64,000 nt of DNA from Molanna angustata (GCA_963576475.1 OY754972.1:36258970-36322969), one strand, 5' to 3'; numbered from the stretch's first letter, positions 1-11,638 are shown. Made by a program: numbers and translations. The notes: generated by a model from the sequence alone, not told the origin.

Positions 1-244
1 TAGTTATTGTATATAGATTGCGCATGCAATATAATAAGATAATATCCAGTGTATTTAATAAAACTATCGATTAATGCCAGCAAATCAAAGGCAATGGTCT
101 TTGAAAAGAGTGAAAGCAGAACAGCGTGTAAAATAAGAGTAGAGAATGAATGGCTCGAGTAAATATGTCAACCTATGAAGCATATTTCAACGGAATGATC
201 GGCTTGATAAGGAGATCGAAAGAAGAAGTAGGGTTTGGAATAGC

Positions 245-310
245 GTGAATGGAGAACTAAGACCTATTATGAATGATCGAAATATATCAAAGGAAGCCAA
301 AGTAACAATA
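245..310 (+). pseudogene. Short non-LTR reverse-transcriptase scrap
   Basis: The translation contains LRPIMNDRNISKEAKV, which resembles the 'ND+.ISK..K' stretch found in the thumb/connection region of RTE-like non-LTR retrotransposon proteins. It runs straight into a different retrotransposon 3' end at about 310, so this is the target DNA or an older fragment. It is too short for family assignment. Confidence 0.35.
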
Positions 311-1016
311 CAGAGAATTTTAATAAAAATTATACTAAAAAAACCGTATGACTTCCCAACTAATAATGTGATCAAACTTTTTCCAGTCCCGCCACTCTCA
401 AAAATATACAACAAAATCGCATTGCTACAAATACATAAAGAAATCAGCAACAATATACACACAGACACAAATATTAGTACTAGAAATAGCACCATAGGTG
501 GTCTTACGACACCTTTATTTCGAACTACTACAGCACAACATCATTATATATATAAAGGCATTAAATTATTTAACAACCTACAAATAAATATTAGAACAGA
601 AACAAATTACAAATTATTTAAAGATAAACTCAAGACACTTTGAAACACTCTCCCTTATATTCCATTCTATAAAATTGCTATTTTTGTGGTTAATTTTTAT
701 TTTTCTATGTACCTGTTGTAATTTAAATGTTGGTGTTTTCTTGATTTTGGATGTATTTTTTTTGTTCTTTCTATATTTTGTTCTGAAATTGTGTCCTTTT
801 TTATATATAATTATTAATTGATTAGTTTTATATATTTTATAAGATTTATTTTATGTATTTTTTGTGAAGTATTCATATAATGTAAGCAAAGAGCTGCTGC
901 TTTCCTTAACACAAGCTTCTAGTTTAAATTAGGAAAGGAAATATTAATATGTTGATATATGTAACCAAATATTTGTAAATGTATGTATTGTATAATAAAT
1001 AAAAAAAAAAAAAAAA
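305..1016 (+). mobile_element. 5'-truncated non-LTR retrotransposon 3' end with poly(A) tail
   Basis: The open frame to 643 ends in a stretch (IILKKPYDFPTNN, then LFPVPPLSKIYNKIALLQIH) typical of the C-terminus of Jockey/CR1-like ORF2 proteins, after the RT domain. About 360 bases of AT-rich 3' UTR follow, then an A16 run at 1001-1016, the mark of target-primed reverse transcription. The RT catalytic core is absent, so this is a dead 5'-truncated copy. Directly after the tail GTTGCCATTCATA occurs twice in tandem (1017 and 1038). The clade name is inferred from protein similarity remembered by eye. Confidence 0.6.
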
Positions 1017-1058
1017 GTTGCCATTCATAACGCTATCGTTGCCATTCATACCTTGACG

Positions 1059-1489
1059 TATATAAGTAAAACCTGGACATGCCAGAAATCACACGAAAGA
1101 ATAAATGTAGTTGAAATGAGATCGTTAAGAAGAATTTGTAATAGAAAGATCTATGACAGGGTAAAAAAAAGAACATAAAGAAATAATGTAAGATGAATAA
1201 AGATGTCATAAACAGAATGAAACAGATTGGTTACATGGGGATAATGGATGAGGAACGCCTGACGAAGAAAATATATAGTATGGATAGGAATGGAATGAGA
1301 AGTCAGGGACGCCCGAGAAAGGGATGGCTCGACCATCTGAACGATATTCTGAAAGACGGAAATGTTAGAAGCGTGAGCAACAGACGAACATGTATGAGAC
1401 GATGCATGAATGTGGATGAGGCGGTCGGGTCTCTCTGCCTAACCCGCAAGGGACATGACGCGATGGTATATATGTATGTATTAATTTGA
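1059..1489 (+). pseudogene. Non-LTR retrotransposon ORF2 C-terminus (family B)
   Basis: Two pieces in different frames form one C-terminus. Residues from 1059-1185 (KTWTCQKSHERIN, then EMRSLRRIC) are followed, after a frame break, by 1193-1489 with EERLTKKIYSMDRNGM, GRPRKGW and NRRTCMRRCMNVDEA. This order (SETW..., RSLRRICG, RMxEERLTKKIY, GRPR, RRACMKR.MNVEEA) is the post-RT tail of an insect RTE-like element. The RT catalytic domain is missing. The 3' end reads GACGCGATGGTATATATGTA, a terminal motif shared by the other family-B scraps in the window (18985, 30794, 36330, 44165, 52640). Not functional. Confidence 0.7.
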
Positions 1490-1684
1490 TAAATATATCA
1501 CACTGAACTATGTGAGATATTATTTTGCCTCTTGTATGTATATTTCGTTCCAAGGCTCTTACTTGACACCCGAAAACAATGATAATAGGAAAAGTTAGAA
1601 AGCAAGTCAGTGTCTCACTGCACAAGAAATCAAACAGATAATTTCAAAGTTGAGATGGAGGAATAATATATACCAAAATGTTTG

Positions 1685-1795
1685 CACGCTCTGGATTCCT
1701 CGATGCAAACCACACAGGACAGGATGACGTGGAGGCAAATGGAAGAGGCCTGTGTCCAGGAGTGGACGAGATTAGGCCAAGTAAGAAGAAGATGA
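1685..1795 (+). pseudogene. Non-LTR 3' end (family A)
   Basis: The translation holds TWRQMEEACVQEWTRLGQ followed by an R-rich AAGAAGAAGATGAT tail. It matches the extreme C-terminus of family A (consensus-like ExAYVQQW) also seen at 26960, 27345, 38330 and 50940. Only the last ~35 codons survive. Confidence 0.55.
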
Positions 1796-1799
1796 TTTG

Positions 1800-2360
1800 A
1801 CATTCATAAAATAACTAGTCACCAGAGGTTGATTGTCTCAAAAATAACTGATTCACAGAACTACGCGGGTTAGTGGAATATTTAAATTTCAAATTATTCC
1901 TTTTTGCAAAAAACCTCTCCGTGCTTTCTTTGTGGACAATGTTCACAGTATACGACATAGGACTATTATGATGGGAACGATGTGCGCAGCAACAACTGTG
2001 ATGCAGCCACTATCGCATGTTTCTCAACCTAATCATTGTACACATTTCTACCGTTATATTTATGTATGAAAGAGCACATTCACTTTTTACGTGATTAAAT
2101 GTACCTATACTTATATTGTCCTCATGGTACATCTTTTTTGTTCTTTCAAAAATGTATAGAGGTAATGTCTTTTGAATTAATACTCTAGTAGCCTGAAGAA
2201 GCTACGTGGTGTAGTGAGTAGTATATTTTCTGTCGATAAAGCAGTAGGAAAAAAATAAATAAAATTAACGTGTAATATAATATTTTTAGAGAGATAAATA
2301 AATAAAATATGCATATAAATTTATCATTTCAATCACATTTATTACTTGCCAAGATTTTAT
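1800..2360. other. No gene recognised
   Basis: AT-rich spacer with many stops in all frames. I see no domain, TIR or tRNA-like motif. Confidence 0.6.
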
Positions 2361-2364
2361 TCGT

Positions 2365-3354
2365 TTAACGTATGTCAAATGATTTTGTATAATTATTCTT
2401 TAAATGATTTGTTAAACTATTGAAAGTTCTTGGAGCAACAACATTATACAGATGATTTAGCTGTCGACCAACTCTATCCTGTGTTTTTATTTGGAAAAGA
2501 TGAAACCTATTATGTATGTATTTAAGACATCGTAATAAAAATAAAGTTTTATTAAATTTATAAGTTTGCAATATTGAAAGAGCTGTTATGTAAGATACCT
2601 TAGTGATTTTCGATTTTTTTTAATTAGTGTCGTTTGGAGAATCTCTAGGGGCTTTGTGTAGCAACTCAATTCTCCTCCACAAGCAATTATATCATATGAT
2701 AGAAAAGATTGTGTTAAGCTATGGTATGTTATTTTGATAATATCAGTTTTAACAATACCTTCCATCCTCTTAAAAATATACACCAGATATCTCATTTTAT
2801 TAGAAACGTAATCGATATGCGTATCTTACCTTAAATGGGAATCAATAATGATCCCTAAGTATTTTGTTGAATTGATTGTTTTCACTTTCGCACATGTTTT
2901 GCCATCACAATCGAAACTATGAAATCACAAGGCGAGAGAGTCGCAGTAGTTAGGCGATGTGCTTTGAGTACTTTAAAATGGAATATAAAATGTTTTTTTC
3001 ACAATTAAAAATCACTTTAATTTCATTAAGCTAAGATTTAACGTATATCAAACACTTGATTCCGTATTTAAAAGTTTGTCCGCTCACGGACCGAGGTTAA
3101 ATCAGTAGCTATCATCAGAAAATCGCATATCGATATCTTACCAGCAAATGAATGTAACTCCCACCGGAAATAAAAGCATTGCAACAGTCATTTATGTATA
3201 CAAAAAACAAAATTGGCCCAAGAACTGTTCCTTGCGGAACGGCATAGTTGGCTCCAAGATGAGAGCTATAACAATTGTTAACATTGGTATTTTGTAACCT
3301 TTCACTTGGACAACTCTGCATGAGAGAATAATAATTGATTTTTAGATAGTGCAT
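2365..3354 (-). pseudogene. Decayed CR1/Jockey-like reverse transcriptase
   Basis: Read on the minus strand from 3354 downward, three pieces appear in the order of a non-LTR ORF2. The first (3354-3115) contains AVPQGTVLGPILFFVYIND, the RT motif-B block. The second (2795-2586) contains MRYLVYIFKR and TYHSLTQSFLSYDIIACGGE, the thumb region. The third (2571-2365) contains KTQDRVGRQLN and the NVVAPRTFNSL-type C-terminus. The YxDD box should lie just after the first piece but the frame has diverged there (LVRYRYAIF). Multiple frameshifts; an old dead copy. Strand and order are directly visible; clade assignment is inference. Confidence 0.65.
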
Positions 3355-3359
3355 GGTGT

Positions 3360-4218
3360 TTATCCAGGGATCTCATTGATTGATTTTGAATATTTTATTC
3401 AAAAACTTTAGTAATTTGCGAAATGAGGGCAATATTCATTTAATCGACTTTGTATTATAAACAAAGATTCAAATTATCGATTCTATGATTTCATAAGTGA
3501 ATTGATTTCTTCTCGTCAATTCACTGCTCGTTCTTGTTTAACTGCTTGAAATACCTGTCAAGTTACTATTTACACCTGTCAAACTATTGTTCATACCTTT
3601 AAAGTTTACTGTTTATTCATGTCAAGCTAGTGTTAATACCCACTTTTCTGTCAAGAAAAAACAGCATTTTTTTCGAAAACTTACAAATCCACGTAATTAT
3701 AAGAGTTCTTTTTCACTTTGCATGATTATTTGAAATATATTAAATTTGAGTTTAATACTCAAATGAAAAAAATCGTTTTATCGCGAGGAAAAAATAAACA
3801 TAAATATTTTATGGTTTTGAAATTTTTACGTGAAATTTCCAAATCTCGATATGGTTTGAAATTACTCGCGAGTTTTCCTACCTAATATATTCTGTCGTAC
3901 AATGCGGCATTATCCACTTGCATATGTAAATCTATCTGGAGAATATTTCGACAGGAAAAACATATTATTATTATTATTATATAGTAGGTTTCCAGAGAAA
4001 AAATCGTAACCGAGGCTAAATCAGAAGCAGATGTGGGCAACCAAAAAAAATAGTTTTTTCATTATGGCCAAGACAAATGCTTTTTACAATTCGTCGTATT
4101 GTAAAACAAAACCCAATAATGCTATACGGTGAATTCGGGAAATTATCTCACGATGAATAACTAGAATAGGGTGGCAGATTGTCACGAGCATATTTTTCAC
4201 ACATTTGAGTAGAATGAC
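3360..4218. other. No gene recognised; short direct repeats
   Basis: AT-rich. Around 3540-3640 a degenerate ~28-bp unit (ACCTGTCAAACTATTGTTC-like) recurs three to four times. No coding signal. Confidence 0.5.
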
Positions 4219-4519
4219 TATAGGGCCGGTATTAAAGTCTCAGTTTAAGAGCTAAACTCAAGTTTTACAAAAATATAGCGTATTTCAGTGTCCGTTTAGG
4301 CCTAATCTTCCCTCAAATACGTCACTAAAACGACAAATATTTTACTCAACGTTTCTGGCGGATTAAATACTTAACGGTGAGTCAATTGTCATTTGCTAGG
4401 CAACGCGTGTAGTTTCAGTATTCTATCACTTAGAGGCGTTAGTTGTATCGACGGTGGCGCCACACAACAAAATAAACTGACAGACATATTGAAACGAACA
4501 TGGGCATTTAAAAGCATTA

Positions 4520-5804
4520 TTAGATCCTTACATATGAAATTGGTGTTTTGCCGTACTGTCAACTTTGATCTCAAATATCTTCTCTTTGGTTACGAATTCC
4601 AAATTCAAATTTATACAGCTATTTACTCGTGTATTTGTGATTCGAAAATTATAATTCATTTGTTTTTTCCTCAATTGTTATTTTCTTTGTGTCACTCAGT
4701 TTACAAAATGGAAAACTTGAAATATCGCGTTATTTACGAGTACGAGTTTCACCGTGGCACCAGTGCTGTAGAAAAGGCTCGAAGGATTAATGATGTGTAT
4801 GGCGACGGTACCGCAAAAGAAAACACAGTGCGTTTTTGGTTCCAACGTTTTCGTTCTGGAAATTTCGACCTGCAGAACAAGCCCCGTGGACGGCCGGAGA
4901 CCAAAGTTGATAATGAAGAATTGAAAGCTATTGTGGAAGCGGATCCATCGCAAACCACGTCCGAGTTAGTTGCAGACTGCGGTGCTAATGATAAAACTGT
5001 TTTAATCCACTTGAAGCAAATTGGGAAGGTGAAAAAGCTTGAAAGGTGGGTGCCTCACGAATTGAGTGAAGCAAACCAACTAACGCGCGTTGACTGCTGC
5101 GTTGCATTACTCAACCGGCACAATAATGAAGGGATTTTAAATCGAATCATTACCTGTGATGAAAAGTGGATCCTGTATGATAATCGGAAGCGCTCATCGC
5201 AATGGCTGAACCCTGCCGAACCAGCCAAACCGTGCCCCAAGCGAAAATTGACTCCAAAAAAGTTACTTGTGAGCGTTTGGTGGACTAGTGCTGGTGTCGT
5301 TCACTACAGTTTTCTTAAATCTGGCCAGACAATTACGGCAGATGTCTATTGTCAGCAACTGCAAACCATGATGGAAAAGCTAGCTGATAAACAACCGAGG
5401 CTGGTTAATCGCTCTAGGCCACTGCTGCTTCATGATAAAGCTAGACCACACACTGCACAACAGACGGCTACCAAATTAGAGGAGCTATAATTGGAATGTC
5501 TAAGACATCCACCGTACTCTCTGGACCTTGCCCCAACAGATTACCATTTTTTTCGAAATTTGGATAACTTCTTGCAAGGGAAAAAATTCAACTCCGATGG
5601 GGCAGTCCAAACCGCCTTCAAAGATTTTATTGATTACCGTCCGAATGGTTTCTTTAGTAAAGGGATCGATGAACTACCTATGAGATGGCAAAAGTGCATA
5701 GATAGCAATGGTACATACTTTGATTAAATAAATATATTATATTAAAAAAAATCGACTTTATGTTCCTCCCATACAAAACGCCAATTTCATATGTAAGGAC
5801 CTAA
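4520..5804 (+). mobile_element. Mariner element, full length (1285 bp)
   Basis: 31-bp terminal inverted repeats at 4520-4550 and 5774-5804 differ at two positions. They are flanked by TA on both sides (4518-4519 and 5805-5806), the Tc1/mariner target duplication. Length and TIR size are standard for mariner. It carries a single transposase frame and sits inside a Harbinger-like element, so it arrived later. The few TIR mismatches suggest a modest age. Confidence 0.93.
4708..5727 (+). pseudogene. Mariner transposase (cecropia-type), one premature stop
   Basis: The frame from ATG 4708 gives 339 codons, the normal mariner length (~345), interrupted only by TAA at 5488-5490. The N-terminal paired helix-turn-helix DNA-binding half includes TVRFWFQRFRSGNFDLQNK and the linker WVPHELSE (about residue 115). 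The catalytic triad is DD34D: D in ITCDEKWILYDN, D in LLLHDKARPHTA, and D in LAPTDYHFF. Counting through the stop codon, exactly 34 residues separate the second and third aspartates. The C-terminus SNGTYFD is typical of the cecropia/SETMAR-related subfamily. The second motif reads HDKARPH rather than the usual HDNARPH. The stop removes the third catalytic Asp, so the protein should be dead. Upstream in-frame codons from 4393 lie outside the element and are not part of the gene. Confidence 0.92.
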
Positions 5805-6072
5805 TATTTTGGTGAAAAAAATTAAATTGTTGGATAGTAAAACAATAGTATTTCAAGCCGTAGCGTCCCGTTTTGTAGTTCGTATTATTTGAGGTTTCTT
5901 AAAATTTGACAGATAATAACCACAGAAAAAGTAAAATATGTCTAAAATTGAAGATTTAGTAACTGACATGTCATATTGTTCTGTAATACGGAAATTAATT
6001 CAATCTCCCCTTAACATTAATCTTGAGTTTAACAAACTCGAGTTGAGGGCCGACTGTAATACCGGGCCTATA

Positions 6073-7620
6073 TTACAGAGTTTTAATAATATTTTCTATG
6101 TCGTGGATATAAAAGTGACCACGGTGTAGCGACTGGGTAGTTTCACATTTCATGAATTTAGAATCCATATAAGATAATAAATAAATTCGTTGCATGTTTT
6201 GTAGATGCCGTCAGACTTCTCGAGTCTTTTCGCCGTGGAGTGGAGCGTATAACACTTTGCACTTATACCGATCAAGGAAAAAGGCCCAAATTTGCGATCT
6301 GCGCACCCAAGTGACGGACTCAAGTTATTTTTCGATCATCCGTCATTATGATTATTTTTAGTTTTTTTTCTATGATTATTGTAATCATTTCCACGTCATT
6401 TTATCGTATTTGAGCAGTAGTTAGAAATCGTATCGTTTTTGTGAGTGACTGAAACAATCATTCTTATTAACATATTTTTTCTAATAGGTACGTGAAATTA
6501 GCTTATTTTAGTCACCAAAGCGAAGCTAATGGATACGTAGCAAGTGTTATGATATTGTACAAGAGCAAGGCAGACGTCATGTATTAGCTCGACGGAGCCC
6601 CTCCGTCAGCGGGACTTGATCCAAGTTTGATTGGCGACTCAGTACCTATCAGTGGTATGAAATATGTTAGATCATTGTGTTGTCCAATGAGCAGTAATCC
6701 AGAGTTGATCAGAAGACTTCATTGTGAAACGTCCTTGTATATTTAGACGTAAGAATACCACCAAAAAGAAATTCGAAAGGACAACAACATCACAGGAGAC
6801 TAATTCAGCGGCATGATGAGGTTTCAGGATCTTTAAATCAAATGTAAACTGTTGTCAATCGTAATAGACTATAGTCGTTCGAAATTTGCTGGTTGCTCAC
6901 CTCTGATCTTGAGCTTAACGTAAAATCCAAGGAGTAGGTATTATGCATTGCACGAGGTAAGAAATCCTTCTATATATTTTATCCTTTCTCCTTAATCTCG
7001 CCTTTCATACCTCATCTTGACTCAAGACATCTTTCTTTTTCTATGACAATAAATGGTATTTCTGAATGAAAGGATCTTTAGGCAAATAATAATAATAATA
7101 ATAAGATGTAGCCAAAGAATCGGGATAAATCAATATTCTTTTAATAGAATCTTAATATTCTCATTGAAATACAAAACTATGAGTTAATTTTCTTTATTAA
7201 TTTGAAATATATATTTTTTGTACATATATTTAATTTAACTAGATAAAGATGATATTTTATATTGGTATAGTTTCCGATAAATAACTTGAGAATTTTTGTC
7301 GTGGAGGGGAACCGTTTGCGCATATATCAACCAAGCACAAAAACACAAATTTTCGCTCTACGTACTCGACGTGATGTACCTACTCAAGATGTTTGCCGCT
7401 AACTATACATAGGTACATTATATTATTTTACTGTAAAATTTACATTTAAATTGACAAGAGATCTGTTCTGCGCAAGTGCGTCCACTTGAAAATATTCCGT
7501 TGGTAATAGAAATATGAAAAATATTTTTTTCTGAATCTATGCTGATATATAAACAAATAATAAAACATTAAAAATATAAATAAAAAAAATATTGACGAGC
7601 AAATAATGCACTATATAATG
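6073..7620. other. No gene recognised; one diverged repeat pair
   Basis: Two ~100-bp stretches (about 6205-6310 and 7285-7380) share GTCGTGGAG/GCCGTGGAG, TATATCAACCAAG/TATACCGATCAAG and AAATTTTCGCTCT/AAATTTGCGATCT. They look like old copies of one repeat. A short AAT microsatellite lies at 7087-7104. Nothing else recognised. Confidence 0.45.
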
Positions 7621-7684
7621 TAGTCATTTTACTTCTATTAAATACATATTTACACAAATATGCATTTCGCATTTTATATACCAG

Positions 7685-8230
7685 ATCGCCATGGCAAAGG
7701 GAGCACTGGGAAAGCTCACAAGAGTATGGAAGGACAGGACCATTACGAAAAACACGAAGGCTAGACTCATCAGGGCTCTGATATTCCCGATATTCCTGTA
7801 TGGTGTGGAAACGTGGACACTTAGGGAGTCAGAGCAAAAGAGGATCGATGCTTTCAAAATGTGGTGCTGGAGGCGTATGCTACGCATCCCATGGACGGCC
7901 AGATGAACCAATGTGTCAATTCTAGACGAGCTAAGGATCGAGGATCGTCTATCGACGATATGTTACAGACGTATCCTTCAATTCTTTGGACACATTGCCA
8001 GAAGGGAACCAGACTGCCTCGAGAAGCTTGTTGTGATGGGCAGCGTGGAGGGACGGAGATCTCGTGGTCGCTCACCGACCAGATGGAGCGATTTGGTTAA
8101 GTCCACAATGGGGTCTTCGGTGACTGGTGCTCTGCGTTCGGCCCAAAACAGATTGGCATGGAGGCGGGCCATACGTGTGGCGACAGACTACAGCCGCTAT
8201 CCTCAGTCACGAGGAAAAGGACGAATGAAT
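7685..8230 (+). pseudogene. Non-LTR retrotransposon RT C-terminus (family C)
   Basis: One frame broken only by TGA at 7904-7906 (in IPWTAR*TNVSIL, where relatives have Arg). It reads TRVWKDRTITKNTKARLI, FLYGVETWTL, RMLRIPWTAR, RLSTICYRRILQFFGHIARR and GRSPTRWSDLVK, ending DYSRYPQSRGKGRMN. This is the thumb plus C-terminal extension of an RTE-like ORF2; the catalytic RT core is truncated away. A single nonsense change over ~180 codons suggests moderate age. The 3' end GACGAATGAATGAATAC marks its terminus. Shorter scraps of the family occur near 19220, 28985 and 29240. Confidence 0.75.
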
Positions 8231-8299
8231 GAATACCAGATCATATTCATTTCTAAGTTGACAATTCATGAAAGCACATAAGTTTTATGATAATATCAA

Positions 8300-8510
8300 T
8301 GTGAAGTCGATCGGACCTTTTAGTTTGGGCTGTAGATAGGACACAAAAATGATACTCCGTACATACAAAAATATCACGACGAAACTCAAAGTATATACTC
8401 TCTTCGTGATACCTGTCCCGTTGAGAAATTGATGTGAAAATACGTTTAATAATTGTGAAATCATGACTCTCCACTATTCCAAAGAAGTAGAGAGTAAAAA
8501 ATAAGTTTGC
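8300..8510. repeat. Dispersed repeat, copy 1 (pair with 15040-15275)
   Basis: Shares ATCACGA(C/A)GAAA, TCAAAGTAT, GAGAAATTGATGT/AAGAAATTGATGT and CATTATTCCA/CACTATTCCA in order with 15040-15275. Diverged copies of one unclassified repeat. Confidence 0.5.
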
Positions 8511-8724
8511 CAAACTTTTCTCAGTTTAGAGCTATACAGAATGCATAATTTCAGGAGTCAAAGTTTAACCACATTCAGAAGGTGCAGAACTTTGCCATGA
8601 ACCACTAAAGCGCGAAGCTTTCATGTAATATTGTATAGTGCATCATGTAAAGATCTGAGAAAGCTTTGTAGTGTTGTGAAGTTTATACATTCAAAAGATT
8701 AACATACGAGTTCACTAACACCAA

Positions 8725-8893
8725 ACATGTTTAATAAATGCACAAATTCATTGAGGGGTATATACATCTTCCTACATTCCCTAAATTAATCAGAAATGTT
8801 TGTGCTATTGGTGAACGAAATCGGTCGAGGCAGGATTCGAATGCTGTCACTGGATTACTAGCCTAGCGCGCTAAACGCTCTGTCGTCGACCCA
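8725..8893 (-). mobile_element. SINE family 1 copy (tRNA-Thr-like head)
   Basis: On the minus strand the head has a D-loop region CAGAGCG-like, an anticodon-arm segment with ..TAGTAA.., and a B-box-like GAATCCTGCCTCGACCG. The shared tail follows (TTTCGTTCACCAATAGCACA, then GGGAATGTAGGAAGATGTAT). Same family as 44508, 55152 and 56446. Confidence 0.7.
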
Positions 8894-9339
8894 TTTATGT
8901 TTAAATATTATTATTCGATCATTAATTTTAACAATAATTAAATAGTTAAATATGTACATACACATCTTCGTACATTCTCTATATCACGCATAAATGTAAA
9001 CGTATACAACACACATCGACATAACTTTCTACCACCTTGGACACGTACTATGTACTTACGGACAAAGACATTACAGATATCTTGCTCCAAAAATATTTAG
9101 TATTATTAATAACGATACACTACCCTCCTCCACGCACAACAATTTAAAGCATTTGGTAACGCTTTGCCTTATAAATAAGGGCAGACAGGGATCGGAAACA
9201 GCACTAACACACATTTTAAATTAAATTTGCACACATATATATTGAACATTTAAATTATCTTACAAATCCAATAAAAATACATTTTCTTAGTTATGTAATC
9301 TTAATAATACACCTTCAATATTTAACCTTTGACTAAATG

Positions 9340-9445
9340 CTTTAAGAGTACTACCTCAGAACAGGCATTCAGCCTAGTGAGACAGTAAAATTTCAATATT
9401 TTTACCATGTAGGTATACCTTTATGAAATGTATTGTACTGATATA
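9340..9445. repeat. Dispersed repeat (pair with 53155-53310)
   Basis: ACTACCTCAGAACAGGCATTC with CCTAGTGAGACAGTA parallels ACCACCTCGGAACAGGCCTG and CCTAGTGAGGTGGTA at 53155. Both are followed by AT-rich sequence with TACTGATRTAT and an A-rich tail. Possibly the 3' UTR of a retrotransposon. Confidence 0.45.
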
Positions 9446-9454
9446 TGTAAATAA

Positions 9455-9515
9455 AAAAATGCTAGTGCTATAGGTAAACGAAGTCGGTCGAGGCAGTTTG
9501 GGGTTCGAACTCACC
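9455..9515 (-). mobile_element. SINE family 1 fragment
   Basis: Contains GCTATAGGTAAACGAAGTCG, then GTCGAGGCAG and GGTTCGAACTC, the tail-head junction of SINE family 1 on the minus strand. Diverged and truncated. Confidence 0.5.
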
Positions 9516-9814
9516 ATCATAAGTTTATTATTTTTCACCAGAGCAAACATTATATAAAAACTCTATTATTTCCAAAAAACAACGACTTATTTATGTGTAA
9601 AAACGTAAAGAAAAAACTTTATCCTGTATTAAGGGAAATATTTCACTTCAAACCATTGACTGTCGTAATAATCTATGGTTAGACGCAGTTGTTGTAAGCA
9701 ACAAACAAATGTTAATTAAATATGAAAAATGTTTAAATATTATAAATAATATAATAAATGGTACATAAAAAAAATAATATACAGTATCTGGTTTAAAATG
9801 TTAATTTACAAATA

Positions 9815-10308
9815 GTTACATACATGTATCGCATGACATCCATTATCGACGGCGATAGTATAATGTATAGTTGAAGAATACGTACCAAACAATCAACCCT
9901 TAAAACTAAAATATTAAATATTTAAGATATTTTGTTTTCTATACAAACATGTATGTCAGGATAGGAGAGTGTGGAGGTCAGTCCTTTTTACTTACTCCGA
10001 GTATGATAACAGCTTTATGGTATGTATGAATGTATGTAAAGTATCAAACTATTGAGAGTCCCCGTAGGTATTTTGTAGTGTATACTGCCATACAAATTGT
10101 ATAAAATAATGTCGTAACTTAATTATTTTTTTTTCCAAAAATTGTTGAAAAAAGATTGAGTGTAATTACTACTGTAATGTCAATTTTTTTATAAAAAAAT
10201 TTACTAATTTATTGGTGTGTTTCGGATTATTTCGATATGTTAAAAATTTATGGAAATAAAGGCAATTACACATAATATATTTGAAAAAAAAAATCTTGAT
10301 AAGTAAAA
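9815..10308 (-). mobile_element. Helitron-like family, diverged partial copy
   Basis: Collinear with the minus-orientation copies at 10398 and 36727. Shared marks are ATCGACGGCGATAGTATAAT, ATGTATGTCAGGATAGG, CTGCCATACAAATTGTAT, and TGTTTCGGATTATTTCGATA. The other half of the element (microsatellite side) is missing. Confidence 0.65.
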
Positions 10309-10311
10309 TTT

Positions 10312-10393
10312 ACTGTGAGATGATTAATATCGAAAGTCTCCAGAATGTGTGGCTACTTGATATAGTACCTGTTAGTTGCCCGAGAGATTATAT
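10312..10393 (+). mobile_element. SINE family 2 tail fragment
   Basis: Contains GTGAGATGATTAATATCG, GTCTCCAGAATGTG and CCTGTTAGTTGCCCGAGAG, the tRNA-unrelated body of SINE family 2. The head is absent. Five bases after it comes the CTAG end of a Helitron-like copy. Confidence 0.65.
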
Positions 10394-10397
10394 AAAA

Positions 10398-11387
10398 CTA
10401 GTTGCATGTAACACATGAGATCCAACTGTCGATAGCGATAGTATGTATAGTTGAAGAATAAGAATCAAACTATTTATTTATTTATCACACCATTTACGTA
10501 ATCGTCATTAAAAATAGATAATTGATGCCCAACTAGCTATACCTGTTCTAGTGCTAGCAGTGTACATATTATTATATTTCACAGGAGATATATTTGCATT
10601 TTCATAAAGTATCTAAACAATATAAACTTAACTATTGTACATAGATTAAAAAATGGATTTGGAGTCATCATGATATGCATAAATTATACTATAAACCCAT
10701 AAATCCAAATTATTGAAAATTTTAACACATGTTGGTATTTATGTCAAGATAGGACAGTATGGAGGTCAGTCCTCTATTCCTACCCGGAATATGAAAACAG
10801 CATGATGGTTCTGTATGTATGTTTGGAGATTAAGTATCAAACTATTAAGTCTTCTTACATATTGTGTATAGGCGACTGCCATACAAATTGTATGAAGCGT
10901 TGTCGTCACTAAATTCAATTTTCATAAAAATTGTTAAAAAAAAATTGAGATGTACTTCTGCAACATTGATATTTTTTATAGAAAATGAAATTATCTTGTT
11001 GGGGTGTTTCGGTTTTTTTCGATATTTAAAAAACAAATGGAAATATAGGCAGTAAAACTCATTAATTTATCATAAAAAAATATTTTTCTTAATAAAAAAT
11101 GTTTGATGAAAATCCTGGAATTTCTTTGAAAAAAATCAATTTGATATTTTGTATTTTTCTATGTTCGTACCAATTTTCAGCGTTCTAGCTTTTATGGTTT
11201 CTGACATATATGGAAAAACAAAGTAAAAATACAAAAGTTGATAACCCCTGACTGAAACAAAAATTCTCAATTCTGAGTATAAAATTTTTGTAAATCTATA
11301 AGTTTTTATATATTCTGAAATTTTGGGCTCTCTAAATTGAGCGGATCAAAAGGGGGAGGGGGACGGGCACACAGACACACACACACA

Positions 11388-11438
<51 letters not shown>

Positions 11439-11638
11439 CTCACATAAAATGTTCTACTCCGAATTCTGAGTAAATCCATGTATTGGGAACATACATGCTG
11501 CGAAGCCTCTAAGTTGGTGTTTTTAGCATGCAAAAAGTCCACTACGCCATCCAAAATGTTCCTTCGTACACGCATCTTGGCTCAATACTGTCGATTCATT
11601 CAGAGAAATGAATTCTCATGAACGAATCGACAGTTGGA
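10398..11638 (-). mobile_element. Helitron-like element, nearly complete, with an internal insertion
   Basis: On the minus strand it begins TCCAACTGTCGATTCGTTCA-like at 11638 and ends CTAG at 10401-10398, followed by T. The hairpin near the 3' end (CATGT-GTT-ACATG) is present. A (CA)n microsatellite lies at 11378-11434. Compared with the copy at 36727, about 190 bp (roughly 10475-10670) is extra and splits the AATCAAACTATAAACCCATA block, so something inserted there. No protein of Rep/helicase type is encoded. The frames across it are shadows. Confidence 0.8.

Larger units (their letters stand above)
4223..6068. mobile_element. Harbinger-like TIR element, interrupted by mariner
   Basis: The left end GGGCCGGTATTAAAGTC (4223) and the reverse complement of the right end, GGCCCGGTATTACAGTC (6068), form a TIR, extended by further inner similarity (AAACTCAAG in both). 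Both ends are flanked by TATA (4219-4222 and 6069-6072); because TATA is palindromic the duplication length is uncertain. The TIR resembles that of the transposase-bearing PIF/Harbinger-type element at 17849. Removing the nested mariner (4520-5804) leaves ~560 bp, so this is non-autonomous. A small frame at 5938-6129 overlaps the right TIR and is probably not a gene. Confidence 0.65.

Noticed and set aside
4393..4707. Upstream extension of the mariner frame by 105 codons
   Set aside because: It begins outside the transposon TIR (4520); the transposase starts at ATG 4708, giving the normal family length.
5938..6129. 63-codon frame after the mariner
   Set aside because: It runs through the right TIR of the Harbinger-like element and has no recognised domain.
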